Shown here: positions 24,801 to 35,510 of the stretch, piece after piece
Layout: every line of letters begins with the position of its first letter
Numbering within the stretch: the stretch's first letter is position 1
Origin: Sclerotiophoma versabilis
Taxonomy: Eukaryota; Ascomycota; Dothideomycetes; Pleosporales; Didymellaceae
Length of the DNA stretch: 64,000 nt
Direction: 5' to 3'
Assembly: GCA_012274445.1 (NCBI GenBank)
Contig: JAAROD010000093.1
Span: 310,001-374,000, forward strand
Program-made: the position numbers and the translations under genes
The notes under the pieces: generated by a model
Told to the model about the DNA's origin: nothing
Seen by the model: only the letters and a program-made list of their open reading frames with translations
Database searches by the model: none

Positions 24801-25128
24801 TCGATCCCAACGCGCGTACTCGGCGACTGGTAGTCACCAACATCTTTGGCACCATGCATGCGTAAGCTACGAATCAAACATTCTGCAATGGTATTTCCAA
24901 CTAACGAACCACAGACAATTTGGAAACATGCTTGTCCTTTGCGCAGTCTTCAAGTCTCAACTTTGCAAGTTTCTGCCTAGGGACACACAGCTCACAAAGC
25001 AAAACCTCACCCTACTCATGGAACGAACCTGCAAAGTTCTAGGCGAGATCGCACCAAACTCCCCAGTCTTGCAGATGGACCTCAAGATCCTGCACAACGT
25101 CCAGAAGCAACTAGATTTGTACCCATGA
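21801..25128 (+). CDS. Zn(II)2Cys6 transcription factor with Fungal_trans domain, 1057 residues
   Basis: Four exons: 21801-22543, 22591-24296, 24351-24861 and 24915-25128 (introns 47, 54 and 53 nt). Residues about 213-239 form the binuclear zinc cluster, with spacing C-x2-C-x6-C-x5-C-x2-C-x6-C (CNHCRTRKQKC, then CQYCRENEFDC), preceded by basic RRKQVRATQA. A coiled dimerisation segment follows the first intron (SMMQLQESVNDIGEVLKNLV). The middle homology region starts near SHVLWGLYDSYIENIHNLHP with typical helices ALVLLVLALGKVC and AQAMILAALYLSQFARALES. The N-terminal 200 residues are Gln/Pro/Ser-rich and probably activating or disordered. It acts in the nucleus as a dimer on CGG-containing sites. 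Target genes are unknown; no metabolic genes sit directly beside it. All introns preserve phase and the gene looks intact. Confidence 0.85.
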
Positions 25129-26011
25129 GTAACGGCCTGTTGATACTCTACACCATACGGTCCCACAACGAACTCCATTAGCCGCCTTGGATAGACATCC
25201 GAGTTTCAATACCCTGCCCTGGTCACGGTGGGTTCTTGTGTGCTTCGACGCTTCGCGCACGCGTTCCCCTTTGTTTCCCCACGTTGCACCTCCGAATGTG
25301 GTCTTTCAACTGCAGCCAAGTGGCGAGGTACGTTGCATAGCTTGTTAAGTCAGCAAGTCAGCAATGACCAGCAGGAATCCGCTGTCTTCTTTTGAGACTA
25401 TCACAGAAGACATGCCGGCACGTACAATCAGCGATGAGTAAGGTTTGACTGGCCGATTCCCGACTGGTCATTTCCATTACCAAGTCGCTTCGCACGTTCT
25501 CCGGGGTAGCGTGCTTTTCCTTCTCCCACGTCTTCGTGATCATCTATAGCTCTTCGGTGCCGGGGTTCCCCAAAGGACTCCACGGTTTTGGGAATACCCT
25601 TTGGCCAGAAGATATCGTGAACGGGATCTGTCTGCCGGAATCATGAATTCTCCTGTGTTGTATAGTTGCTGGAGAATGGGCTACGCTTTGTCCTTCCAAA
25701 CGTTCGCGCGCTGGTGCGCGGATGGTGTCTACAGTATCATCTCCCTGTGACGGAACTATGGGTCGAGACCACCTTTGCTGTGGGTGAGGTACATTGTTTC
25801 GTTCTAACCGTTCGTGTGCTGGTCCGCGGATAGTGTCTCAAAGCATTTCTCTGCACTGGAGACGCGGGTCGAGAGCGTTCTACCGGTATCGAAGGACTCG
25901 AATATAAGCAAACAAAGAAACAAACAAACATGCCCCTTACAGTCCCGCCAAATCAAACAAATGAACTACAACACTATAAGATCGCCAAATGAGCAAATAT
26001 AGAGCCTTATA
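25129..26011. other. Intergenic region downstream of the regulator
   Basis: No gene seen. Contains an imperfect duplication at about 25698-25873 (listed separately) and an A-rich patch (aaagaaacaaacaaac) shortly before the pogo copy that inserted at 26010. Confidence 0.4.
25698..25873. repeat. Imperfect direct duplication, unit about 70 bp
   Basis: Segments about 25698-25768 and 25807-25873 share the order gttcg(c/t)g(c/t)gctggt(g/c)cgcggat(g/a)gtgtct, then a less conserved middle and gggtcgaga. The period is about 109 bp. Origin unknown. Confidence 0.5.
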
Positions 26012-27856
26012 ACGTAATCCACCATCGAGTTGGCCACCCCATCGAGTTGGCCACCCAATGCACCCCCCCATTACTCCACCCCTGATATCTCAACACCACC
26101 GCAACCAATTTTGATGAAAAGTAGATAGAATTAATCGCCTGATGCAGCTGCACCTTTTGTGCAGGTTCTTTTGTTGTGCCCTGGCTCGCTGCATGTACTG
26201 CAGTGGGGAATACCCCGGCTGCTACCACCAGCTACACGCCTCTCCTCACGCCTCACCTCCCCTGCCAGCACTACTGCGTCTCTCTGAGCTACTATATCCT
26301 CTGCTTCCTCCTGCGTAAGGGTCCCCCCTTTCTGTATACGCTTCCTTTTTCAGCTTCTACGCTCAGCTGCAGCAGCGTTGGCAGCTTGAAGCTTGACAAT
26401 CTCACCAGCTAAAATAGTTCCAGTGTGCACTAGCATTTCTGCACCTTTCTGCATCTGCTGCACCATAGTTACAAGCGCTGTTAGAGAGGACCCAGCGTGG
26501 GTTCGAATACAGTTCTTAACCAGCGTAGATTGGGCCTGTAATTCAAGGGCGTTGCTGGGGGTCCTGGGGTCCCAGGGGGTGGTAGGCAGCGGTGGTGACG
26601 GCGTTCGAGGCTTAATCTCCAGCTTTGATAGCACCGCTCCTGGGTCCAGGGGCACCAAACTAGTGGCTCTGAATCCAGCTTTAATGTTATCTGACGAGAA
26701 AACACCTTGGTATACTGCTAGAAACGCTGCCAGGAATGCTAGCTTGTCAATATGGTTGATGTGGCTGTTCGCCAGGGCTCCTACTTCCTTCTTGTACGCA
26801 CGCTTCAGGGGAGAGAAGCACCCAACGTCCAGGGGTTGTAGGATATAGGAGGCGTGCGCAGGCATACAGAGGGTAATAATGTTGTTCTCCTTGCAGATAT
26901 CCTGGAATCTGATTAAGTTGTGGGACTTATGGCCATCAAGGATAAGCAGCCGGTAACCACTAACTGTACGCTGAGTGGTATGCTCAATGAAGTGCTGAAG
27001 CCAGGCAATCCCCACTTCATTAGTAGTCCAGCCATTATCAGATACAGCAATCCTCCAGTCCTTAGGATTATTGTAATACCAGGCTTAGTTGTGGTTCTTT
27101 CCTTTAAAGATAAAGAAAGGTGGGACGAGCCAGCCACCTGCACTGACGGCAGCGATCAGGGTAACCCACTCACAATTACCAGGTTGGCGTCCAATAGGGT
27201 TAAGACGAATCTCTGCTGCAGTGACCACCTTAATAGACCCCCCTACGCCTATCTGGAACCCAGTCTCGTCAAAGTTGTAGGTATCTTCATCAAGGATACC
27301 GTACTTAGCTTTCACGCTGGCTACTAGCTTAAACTATAGCTTAATAATTGCAGGGTTGCTGCACAGGACCCTACGGTAGTCTCTAGGTCGTAATAGCTGA
27401 GATTTGATTTGTGGTTGACGTAAGATAAAGCGTTCCACCTAGTTAATGCCGACACAGGTGCCAGCGCGTACAGCCAACAATTAATCAGCCATACTGCGTA
27501 CTTCAGCGTAAGAGGGGGCAAATCCACGTAGAGATAGGTCCCTTATACGTACAACAAGACTATCCTCTTTGCTCTTGGTGAGATTTGATCGGTTAGGGTG
27601 GGTATCGCGTCAGGAATGCATTCCAACGCGTTGGTTTGTCAGGGTACTCCGGGACACCCTGTACACTAAAGCAACGTGCCTGAGGCTTAGTGACGCGTCA
27701 GATTTAAGTAATTGGATAGCAAGGATTACCCTCTCTTCATAGGAAAGTGATCCTATATCTGGGTTGTGGTTGCATTGTAGGTGGTTGAGAAGTTTGATGG
27801 GTCTTGGCATTGAGTGGCCAACTCGATGGGGTGGCCAACTCGATGGTGGATTACGT
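26012..27856 (-). mobile_element. Pogo/Fot1-type DNA transposon, copy C (heavily mutated)
   Basis: Perfect 43-bp terminal inverted repeats (26012-26054 and the inverted copy ending at 27856, starting acgtaatccaccatcgagtt) with TA on each side (26010-26011, 27857-27858). The repeat itself contains two tandem copies of ccatcgagttggccac. Length is 1845 bp. Same subfamily as copy B; each copy has a different outermost 9-10 bases (acgtaatcc here, acgtgttcc in B). Confidence 0.9.
26350..27810 (-). pseudogene. Pogo-type transposase of copy C, several nonsense codons
   Basis: The same domain order as in copy B can be followed: HTH (ASLSLRHVALVYRVSRSTL), CENP-B-like part, DDE_1 with YNFDETG, LLILDGHKSH and LQPLDVGCFSPLK, then the tail. 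Stops in the frame are at 27608 (TGA at an Arg codon), 27481-27483 (TAA for Gln), 27439-27441 (TAG for Trp), 27334-27336 (TAG for Trp) and 27085-27087 (TAA for Gln). The four Gln/Trp cases are all explained by C-to-T on one strand or the other. The C-terminal half (26350-27015) remains open. Confidence 0.85.
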
Positions 27857-28919
27857 TATTTGATTTGATTTGATTTGTTTGTTGCTATTTTGGCCTCTTC
27901 GATCCCTTCCGAGAAAAGCCCGATGGCAGCGGCTGACTTTGTAGCATAGCGAGGAGCCTACAGACTGTGTATCTGGCGTGGTCCGATAGTTCGATCGCTG
28001 AAGATTCTCGTCCACGTGGTTTCGGGGGTTCTATTATGTATCAGGTCTGGGGACCGTTGTCGATCTGCTTACTAAGAAAGCAGTGGGCCAGTCTTGGCAC
28101 GCGCTTCCCCTCGGCCTCCAGCGCGTACCATAGTCTATCGCGATCAGGCACGTAATCTAAGCTCCCTTTCGTGCAGTATTGCTGCCTACTGAGCGGGTAT
28201 AATGGAGATAACATTATGCGACCCGAGCCTGTGGAACGGATGTCATCTCGAGAGATCAGCACGCGCATCCGAGATGTCGAAACGGCAACCGAAGGGGAGA
28301 GAGATCAAAGTATATGCCTGGAGAACAGCTGCGGACTTCTGCATTTCTAACCGAGCGTTCCCGGCTGTGGGTGCACTCACGCAAGGATCTTTGTCACTGG
28401 TGGGCAGCAACAACGATTGTACGGCGGCGGATATTTTGGCCAGAGAAGTCTGGTCAACGAAGCCGAAAAAGAATGAACCAAGCGACGTTGGATGGCGGAT
28501 ATGGCTGAACCTTTCTCTCAGTTATGCGGCCGTGCTAAATCTGAGAAAGCAGAAGCTGGGAACCCGGCAATCGAACAACGAAGTGGATGCTCTGAACAAG
28601 GCCATCTGCAAAGTACTCGGGAAGGCAGATCTGTCAGCGGCCCCTACAAGAGACTTGTGCAAGGGTGCGCGGACCTTTCACGCAATCATAAATGATCTAG
28701 TTGTTTGCGCGGGCATGAAACCGGTGCAAGCTACAATCTTGCTGATCACGTGTAAGCAAACAATCCAGCGCAATGATGTCTTTGACGCTAAGGAATGTTA
28801 GTCGGGCCTCATTGTTATAAGCACTACCGAAATATGACGGAGACGTCTCAGGATTATTGGTTGCAACAATTGAAGATTTCAAGTGCTTCCTTAGACCACA
28901 ATGATGAGAGGAACAAAAT
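27857..28919 (+). other. Region with one unassigned open frame
   Basis: Begins with a (tttga)n-like run just outside the pogo copy. A plus-strand frame from ATG 28202 runs to 28801 (199 codons; MSKRQPKGREIKVYAWRTAA, later WRIWLNLSLSYAAVLNLRKQ). It has no recognised domain and could be the damaged 5' part of the TPR gene that follows, or chance. Confidence 0.3.
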
Positions 28920-30143
28920 ATGCCTCGCAAAGCTGCTCGCTCAACTAGACAAACCGTCACGGTCTGTACATGTGCCCATTCTGTATCAGCGTCTGACAAC
29001 GGCAGCCTCGACGAGGTACACACCGACATTGGTTATAAGTTCCATTGTACCACCTGCTTTCCGGAGTCGTCACCAACGAACAACACAACAAGTATCATCA
29101 GCGGAACGCCAGTACAGATGCAACTCACGGCATCAAAATCTTTAGGTGGACCTTTTTCTGAGCTTTTGCACTACGTTACGATGTATTTTGAAAGTTCTTG
29201 TCAGAACGTGGTTCTGGACAACCAGGGTACCCTGCTCACTCGAGCTGGAGCCAAGATACGTTACGACTCATGCAACAGCTTCGATTCATACTGCTTCACT
29301 GCTACCATGTTCAAACACAAGAGCATGTGGAACGAATTTCGTCACGCACTTAATCAAGCCTGTGATCTTATTACAGAGATCCTTCAAGACGAGCATCCCC
29401 GAGCCCTAGCCTGCTTCTTCGAAGTGTTCATCCACTTCATTCAGTCAGGACTCCCCGAAGTAACTAGAGAGCTCCGCAAATACGTCAATGCCATTTCCGC
29501 ACTTGTTGTCAGGAACGAGCATCCTTGGGGTCATATCTGTCGGCTTCTTGGTAAACTTGACTCGGAATCGCTCGACCAAGCTATGGCAACAGCTTGGAGA
29601 TGTATTTCTGATATCTTTGACCGCACACTTGGATATCGCAGTCCGCTAGCTGTTTCTGTTCGTCTCGATTACATTAAACGTGTGTACGGGGATACAGGCT
29701 ATATGGAAGAAGAACGGCTCCTTCGAGAACTTCTTAATCAGCTGGATTCCACCCCCCACCTCTCGACTCCGCGGGTATTACTCAACTTAGCCCATAACAT
29801 GAATAAACAAAAACGCCATTGCGAGGCGAGGCGGATAGGACAACGTGCTTTGAATTTGGTTCGAGAGAACGAGATGTATGCTTGGAAGATGGTCGAGAGG
29901 ATAGAGTCCCTAAAAATCATCTCTTGGAGTCACTACGCTCAAGGGTCAACGGCCGCAGCAGAATGGACTCTGCGAAGCGCGATAAAAATGGTTGTGGATA
30001 CATGGGGATAAGAGCACGCTTGGGTTCCGGAATTCATGAACGTTCTGGAGACTTGGCTTCGAAGCTGGGGCCGAGAATTGGAAGCCAACGCAGTACGGAA
30101 GCAAATTGCAGAATCAATCAACAGGATAAAGTTTGGCAAGTAG
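28920..30143 (+). pseudogene. TPR-type C-terminal region of a Clr5-domain-like fungal protein, one in-frame stop
   Basis: The frame contains LLHYVTMYFESSCQNVVLDN, then ALACFFEVFIHFIQSGLPEV, RNEHPWGHICRLLG and the helical repeats RVLLNLAHNMNKQKRHCEAR and AWKMVERIESLKIISWSHYA, ending DTWG-stop-EHAWVPEFMNVLETWLRSWG to TAG 30141-30143. This order (EVF..GLPEVT, HPWG.IC.LLG, TPRVLLNL, ERIE.LK) is what I know from the C-terminal halves of fungal proteins that carry a Clr5 DNA-binding domain at the N-terminus. The TAA at 30009-30011 sits where a Gln codon would keep the frame, and 44 further codons follow. A Clr5 domain itself was not found upstream. Confidence 0.6.
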
Positions 30144-30421
30144 CGCAACAAGGCACAAATGCCCTGTCAGGAAGAGCTTCCTGAATAACAAATAGGACTT
30201 GGGCGTGTTCACATATGCATGCTGATTTTCCATCTTCTCATCTGGCTATCCATGCAAACTGTGCTGAGGGCAAGGTGCGCCCCGGATCTTGGTCATGATC
30301 TTGAAAAACATCGGTTCCCTGAAAAACATCGGTTCCCGTCAGATCGATGCCCGACCATCTAATGTGGTTCCACGGCTACTGGATAGTCTCCCAACTGTTC
30401 GTCCATAATGCCATCTCAGCT

Positions 30422-32225
30422 TCAACTCACTATACATCTTCTGCATTCATCACGTTCGCTGGGTAAATCAGCAATATCTCCTCTGTCCAGAAGTATCAGC
30501 TCGTCGACAGGAGCTTCTTCGTATTGGACGCGCAGCCAGGTTGTTAAACGTCCAGCATCCGTGGCGAGATCGAAAACCCGCGCTCGTCGGTGGAATCGTT
30601 CCCCACCATACGAACCATATCCCCCAAACCCAACGGCACCAGAGTAGCATAGCCAAGGGCCACGGTAAGGAGTTGAACCCTTGTTCGGCTGTGATTGTCG
30701 CAACAGAGCGGCAAAATCATTCCCGTGATCGTGCCCGCATCCTAACGCTGCTATGCATTCTTTAGCCAAAGCATCATAAAGCCGGGAGTTGACCCCGGGA
30801 CCCTCAGTTGACTCTCTCCGTCGACCGCTCTGTATGTGAAGATGGCTGTCTTTCGCGAACTCGGGCAGAGGGATGTGAAGAAAAGCCAGCGGCAGATGGA
30901 AGCGATTGTCGTCCTTGTTTTGCTCGCGCACCTTTCGGTTTGCTTGAGAGCAATTCTGGAACCATTTGATCTGGTCTCTCTTGATGTAATCGTAGCCACT
31001 GCGCAATATACCTGGCAATTGACCATGGGAATCGAAAAAATACAAAGTTGAGACTGGAAACTGTGACGGAGCGGGGGCAAGGACATGAAGACAGAAATTC
31101 CCTACGCCGTCGACGTCCTCAGAACCCGATGTGGAAAAGCAGTAAGGCAGACTCTCGAATATTGACATTTGTTCTTCACCTAGCTTTTAGTCAGCGAAAG
31201 CGCACAGCTGCTTCAGATCTTGCGGAGAGAAGGATTTGGCGCTTTCTGTGATAACAAAACATTTCTGAGCCTGGTATCGATGGCTCCTCTTCCCATAAGA
31301 CTCTTCACAGAGGTAATGACTCACGTGTCAATGCGTGGGAACCCTCGCTGTCGTGATTGCCGAATATGACTGCGAATGGAATGGAACGATCGATCATGGG
31401 CGCAACAACCTTGAAGAGAGCCGTTTGGCTGTCAAGAATATCGTGATGCAACTGATCTCCAGAAAGAATTACAATGTTGGGTTTCTCGGTATCTAGAATC
31501 TCTCCGACGAAGTCTACCGTGAGTGGGTCAGCGTTGCTACTTAGCAAATTCTTCCCATCCGCATCAATCGCATCGCTACACACTCCAACACCAGTTGTCA
31601 TGTGCATGTCAGAGAGCTGAACAATCTTTATTTTGCCATTCTTAGAGACTCTTAGCTCCCTCTGGGATTCAGGTCTTGGCTTGGCTCTACCGCGGAGTAC
31701 AGTCAGTCTTGCAGTGGGGATGTTTGACCGGGAGCGGAGCTGGAGCGGTGATTGCATTAGGTCCCACTGTGGTCGTGGGTCCACAGCATCTTCGCCAAAG
31801 AGAACGTCCACTGCTGTTACAACGTGGTCGATGTTGCCGGTGAACTTTCTTCTCTGCACTGAGAGTCCACCGTTGCGACTCGTCCATGAGCTATTCGAGC
31901 TAGGACTGGGAGGCAGCTCGCCAACTATGATATCTGTGACCACTAAGTCATCGGCTGCAAGCTCCTCCTGGGTCGCCACTTCCACATAAAGCCATGCCTT
32001 CTGCTGAGAATCTTGGTGTAAGTAGAGTTCCTTTTCGATGCGGTGCCATCGTTGTCGATCCGGATTGCGATCGGGGTCGCAATTGGAGAAGAGAAGTGTC
32101 GAAGGAGAGACATGTACGCTCAAATTTGTGATAACTTGGCGAGCAACGATAGCCGTAAGATCAGGGACGGTGACGCCTTCCGTTCCTGGCCCAGTGGCTC
32201 GTAGCCAGGTAAGAATGTCTTTCAT
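30422..32225 (-). CDS. DCR2: Calcineurin-like phosphoesterase, DCR2/SIA1 type
   Basis: Two exons, 31325-32225 and 30422-31179, with a 145-nt intron, giving 552 residues from ATG 32225. Metal-binding motifs of the metallophosphatase fold appear in order: VQLSDMHMTTG (D-x-H), ILSGDQL (GD), VIFGNHDSEG (GNHD, last before the intron) and GCGHDHGNDF (GHDH) near the C-terminus. The rest follows yeast Dcr2: REEQMSIFESLPYC, IKWFQ, FLHIPLPEF, GRRRESTEGPG and GSYGGERFHRRARVF. Dcr2 is a phosphatase acting in cell-cycle start and in lowering the unfolded protein response. Open frame continues upstream of the chosen ATG but without another ATG. An N-terminal membrane segment known in yeast is not visible. 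Confidence 0.85.
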
Positions 32226-32289
32226 TGGAGTTGGTGAGGGGTGAGCGAGAACAGTTGTTGAAGTTCCGTCGTGGCAAACTAAGTCTGTG

Positions 32290-32319
32290 CACGTGTGACG
32301 TGGACAAGCATCACGTGAT
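32290..32319. promoter_or_regulatory. Two CACGTG E-boxes upstream of the DCR2-type gene
   Basis: CACGTG lies at 32290-32295 and a palindromic ATCACGTGAT at 32310-32319, 65-95 bp before the ATG at 32225 (minus strand). CACGTG is the core site of fungal bHLH regulators such as Cbf1, Pho4 or SREBP-like factors. Use in this gene is inferred from position only. Confidence 0.4.
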
Positions 32320-33506
32320 TCATGTGATAGCCTTGAATCTTTCTTATCCAATATTGCTCGTGCAGATATTGCGCTCCAGTCCTCACGCCCACACGATAAC
32401 CAATCGAAAGTTCATATCCCCATCAAAGCGTGGGGCAATAATTCGTCCGCCATCACATGAGATCATGCCGTCGAAGGCCTTAAGAACACAGTTGGGTTCG
32501 CGTACACGTGCCGATGCGTGATGTCTGTGCGCTTCAATCCACCCGCCCGCCCCTCGTCTCAGCTTCCTCTAACACCTCACCATCACCAACCATCGCCATC
32601 TCTCATCTGTACCCCGCACCTCTCAGCCCGCATCCACACAACGTATCTAGACTATATACGCACATCGTATCCTATGCGACCACAACTTGAGACACGGCCA
32701 TCGTCTTCCGAAGCCTCTGCCACCCGCCGTCTCCGCGCGCCGCTCGTTTGACAGTCCACCATCCTTGCAAATTCCACAAGGCCTTTGACGCGCACGCACC
32801 CGGCGACTCTGCTTTGGTTTGACTTGGCTCTAGCACTCGCATCGGACACCGGCTATCAGAGGGGTGGTTCTTGGGCCTGCTCTGGCAGCGCGGATACGGC
32901 ACGGCAGCGGTGGATGCGGGCGGATTGCTGCTTCGACAGAGTGTGGGTAGGCGGGCTCCCTTGCTGTGGGCTGCTGCAACAGGGTGATTCTTGGTGAGTG
33001 GCGCTGAACTGTACTGGGAACAACTGATAGCAAACGACCAATTCAACCTCGGCAAGCGAGGCATCCCCGTGCTAGCTTGTCTTGCACCAGAGCCTCTGTC
33101 CATCGATTCGGTATCTGCAACGTACCGTCGCGGCTGCGGCTACGGCTACGGCTACGGCTACGACTACGGCTACAACTACGGCTACGGCTGCGGCTGCGGT
33201 CACAGAGCATAACCCTAGCATCACAATCGCCATCCGAAACACGTTTACTAACAGGCATCCTGCCAGCTTATTTCACCAAACGTCTACGTGCGCGCTACGC
33301 AGACACGACCCACGCTACGTACCGTGTTGCAGGGATCACATTCCACAACCACTTTTATTGTTCTGGGCAATAGCTTGAAAATCAAGTCCATTGAATGCTA
33401 CACGTTGCGCAGCTTTCTTACACTCTCTCACATTCTCCAATGCGCAAGATGCCAATATGCCAAGATGCCAACAGGCAGGACCAAGACGGGACCACAGTAC
33501 TACTAG
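32320..33506. other. Intergenic region, CT-rich then repeat-bearing
   Basis: Contains pyrimidine-rich DNA at 32530-32650 with a TATATACG word at 32654, and a short open frame from 32521 (76 codons, Pro/Ser-rich) that I cannot support as a gene. The hexanucleotide repeat at 33131 is listed separately. Confidence 0.35.
33131..33199. repeat. (GGCTAC)n hexanucleotide repeat
   Basis: About eleven units of gg(c/t)t(a/g)c-like sequence, mostly cggcta, with scattered variants (gactac, aactac, ggctgc). In one frame it would encode alternating Gly-Tyr, but the surrounding frame has no other support. Confidence 0.7.
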
Positions 33507-34658
33507 CTAGAGCTTGGCCGACTCCTTTACTTTGCCCCTCGCGAACCTCTCGTGGCTATGTGTGAAGTGTCCGCTCGCTATCGCCGCAAGAGTGCTCACA
33601 TCTAGGGCTAACGCAAAGCACGCCACCAGCCCCGCTAGTCGGCGCTTGGTGCCTGGACCCTGACACTTCAGCAGCTCCAGCGATGCTCTCTGCGCCGGAT
33701 AGCCTGTTCCACCGCCGACCACGCCCACGGGTAGAGATGGGAAGAACAGCGACAGCTTGAGGTTCTTTGTCGCCCAGTCCAGCTCCGCGGTCAGGTGACT
33801 CCACGACGCTTCCGCCACGCTTCCAGCGTCCTGGCCGCACGCTATGAACATGGCTGCGATGACATTGGCGGTGTTGGCGTTGCTCCCGAGCTGCCCGTTG
33901 CGCGTCTGGCCTTCCTTGAACCACATCAAGACGGTGTAGAGGCGCTCGGTGCTGCATCTGAGCACCTCTTCGCACACGCTGTTCGACAGCTCTCCCCACG
34001 CGACGACCTGCACCCCTCGCGGCTCCTTGACGTTGCCCCACGACGCTTTCTTGTCCGAAGCCAGCTCGCCCTCGATGGCGAAGTCACGCACGCCAAGGTC
34101 GCGCGCTGCGTCCGTGGCTAGGAAGCGGTCGCAGGCGGCCTGGGTAGCGATGGTGACCATGTTCTGTCCGGCCGCGTCTCCGCAGAAGTAGTCGAACTTG
34201 AGGTGCACGTTGGAGCCGATGACGTGCGGGGTCAGCGTCTGCAGCCGGGCGTACCTGCTTGTCGTCTCCGCGTCTTTGGCGAACTGGTCCTTGAGCGCCG
34301 GCACGCGGTCGGCGAACGTTATCGCCTCGCCTGGGCTGGAGAAGCAGAAGACGGGTGCTCGCGACATGCTCTCCTTCAAGACGTTGAAGCGCAGGCCGCC
34401 ACACGCGTCGAAAGCTTTGCAGCCACGCGAGCAGCTCGCGACGAGCGTCGACTCAGCTGTGGCTAGGGGAGCGACAAACTCGGCGTCGGTGTCCTCCGAG
34501 CCCCGGATCCTGAGCGGGCCCGCCAGGCCTACAGGCACACGGACAAAGCCAGCAAAGTTCTCGATGGTGACGTCGGGAAGCTCTGCGAAGTCGGAGTAGG
34601 CTTCCGCGACGATGGGCAAGACGGCGTTGAGCTTGTCGGTTGAACTTGAGGAGCGCAT
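33507..34658 (-). CDS. HMG-CoA reductase catalytic domain, free-standing (383 residues)
   Basis: Single exon, ATG 34658 to TAG 33507. It is only the soluble catalytic part: IENFAGFVRVPVGLAGPLRI (the conserved entry to the domain), ATAEST with the catalytic Glu (residue 69), GDAAGQNMVT, the DKKASWGN block with the Lys pair, CGQDAGSVAEAS with the catalytic Asp, VVGGGTG and SGHFTHSH with the catalytic His. All catalytic residues seem present, so an active NADPH-dependent enzyme making mevalonate is plausible. Ordinary fungal HMG-CoA reductases have eight N-terminal membrane helices and about 1000 residues; here none are present and no upstream exon with helices is visible. It is therefore likely a second, soluble paralogue. 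GC content is markedly high. Confidence 0.85.
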   Translation of the reverse strand: MRSSSSTDKLNAVLPIVAEAYSDFAELPDVTIENFAGFVRVPVGLAGPLRIRGSEDTDAEFVAPLATAESTLVASCSRGCKAFDACGGLRFNVLKESMSRAPVFCFSSPGEAITFADRVPALKDQFAKDAETTSRYARLQTLTPHVIGSNVHLKFDYFCGDAAGQNMVTIATQAACDRFLATDAARDLGVRDFAIEGELASDKKASWGNVKEPRGVQVVAWGELSNSVCEEVLRCSTERLYTVLMWFKEGQTRNGQLGSNANTANVIAAMFIACGQDAGSVAEASWSHLTAELDWATKNLKLSLFFPSLPVGVVGGGTGYPAQRASLELLKCQGPGTKRRLAGLVACFALALDVSTLAAIASGHFTHSHERFARGKVKESAKL

Positions 34659-34702
34659 GGTGATGGACTGCACAGGCCGAAGCGCGAGTCGGAGGGGTCA
34701 CT

Positions 34703-34737
34703 CGTTGCTTGTTGCTCGTGGCTCGTTGCTCGTTGCT
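34703..34737. repeat. Five 7-bp tandem units in the leader of the HMG-CoA reductase-like gene
   Basis: cgttgct / tgttgct / cgtggct / cgttgct / cgttgct in direct succession, 45-80 bp upstream of the start codon. A TATA-like word (catataataa on the minus strand, about 34762-34771) lies further upstream. Confidence 0.6.
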
Positions 34738-35283
34738 TGAAGGCAGGCAACGGGTCTTTTGCGTTTATTATATGTACTACGGCAGCCTTTGATTCGTCGT
34801 GTGCGTGCAGTGGGATTCAACCCTTCTGGCAACGACAGGCTGCGCTCATCGCCGCAGGGAAGCCTTTGGTGCCGACCGTTGACAGCGTGATTTCATGGAG
34901 AGCTACTTGACCTGCTAGCGCGACCGTCGCGGCTGACATCTTCCAGATGAGGCTGCCCCTTGCGCAAGCCCACGAGTGAAGGAGCTGATGGCGTGTTCAG
35001 CGTGATTGTGGTCATCCAGATGCGCGGAGTTGTAGAGCTACTGTGCTTTAGTGTACAGAGCTACTGTACTGTACCATAATCTGCAAAGCTACTGTACAGA
35101 ACTAAACGTACAGCACATGAGATGTATGCTCACCGCGCGCCCTTTGCGCTCCAGATCTCGTCGCAGGCCCCTCAGTTTTCTGGATCCTGGCTTTGTCGAT
35201 TCTCTCGCACTACGAACCGCCTTCGTCGGTACTGTACTGCCCCAGATCAGTTTCGAGTGGATTGGTGTTCGCTATAGCACACC
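34738..35283. other. Promoter region and GTAC-rich patch
   Basis: Upstream DNA of the reductase-like gene; contains repeated ctactgtac words at 35037-35105. No gene seen. Confidence 0.35.
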
Positions 35284-35510
35284 ATGTCTTCTCAGGAGGA
35301 GCTGGCTTCACCTTGCCCCAGCGAACACCCAGTAACGTTCTCACACTGCTGCAACTGCCAGCTGGCTAATGTAGGTATAGCGTAGCGAGGAGCGACCACA
35401 GGGCATTTCCTGTGAGTGCAGTGAGCCGCTCTACGGAGAGTACGGTTGCGTGGAGTGCACAAAGGCCACATTCGAGCAGCTGGAGCGGCCGGCAGCGATA
35501 TCATATGGCC
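35284..35510 (+). CDS. Possible small cysteine-rich (zinc-binding-like) protein, model uncertain
   Basis: ATG 35284 opens MSSQEELASPCPSEHPVTFS followed by HCCNCQLAN. After a 31-nt gap that begins gtaggt and ends ccacag the frame resumes as GISCECSEPLYGEYGCVECT, then KATFEQLERPAAISYGHTTR before a GTAAGC donor-like site. The Cys pattern (CCxC, CxC, CxxC) looks metal-binding. A 31-nt intron is shorter than fungi normally splice, so either a small deletion destroyed an intron or the gap is a frameshift. An open frame at 35592-35798 may be a further exon. Confidence 0.35.

Noticed and set aside
32991..33212. Gly-Tyr repeat protein encoded by the (GGCTAC)n tract
   Set aside because: No ATG, no splice support and similar frames are open in all directions over the repeat.
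33556..34404. Several long Arg/Gly-rich frames over the HMG-CoA reductase-like gene on both strands
   Set aside because: Shadow frames in a GC-rich gene whose own frame carries all catalytic motifs.
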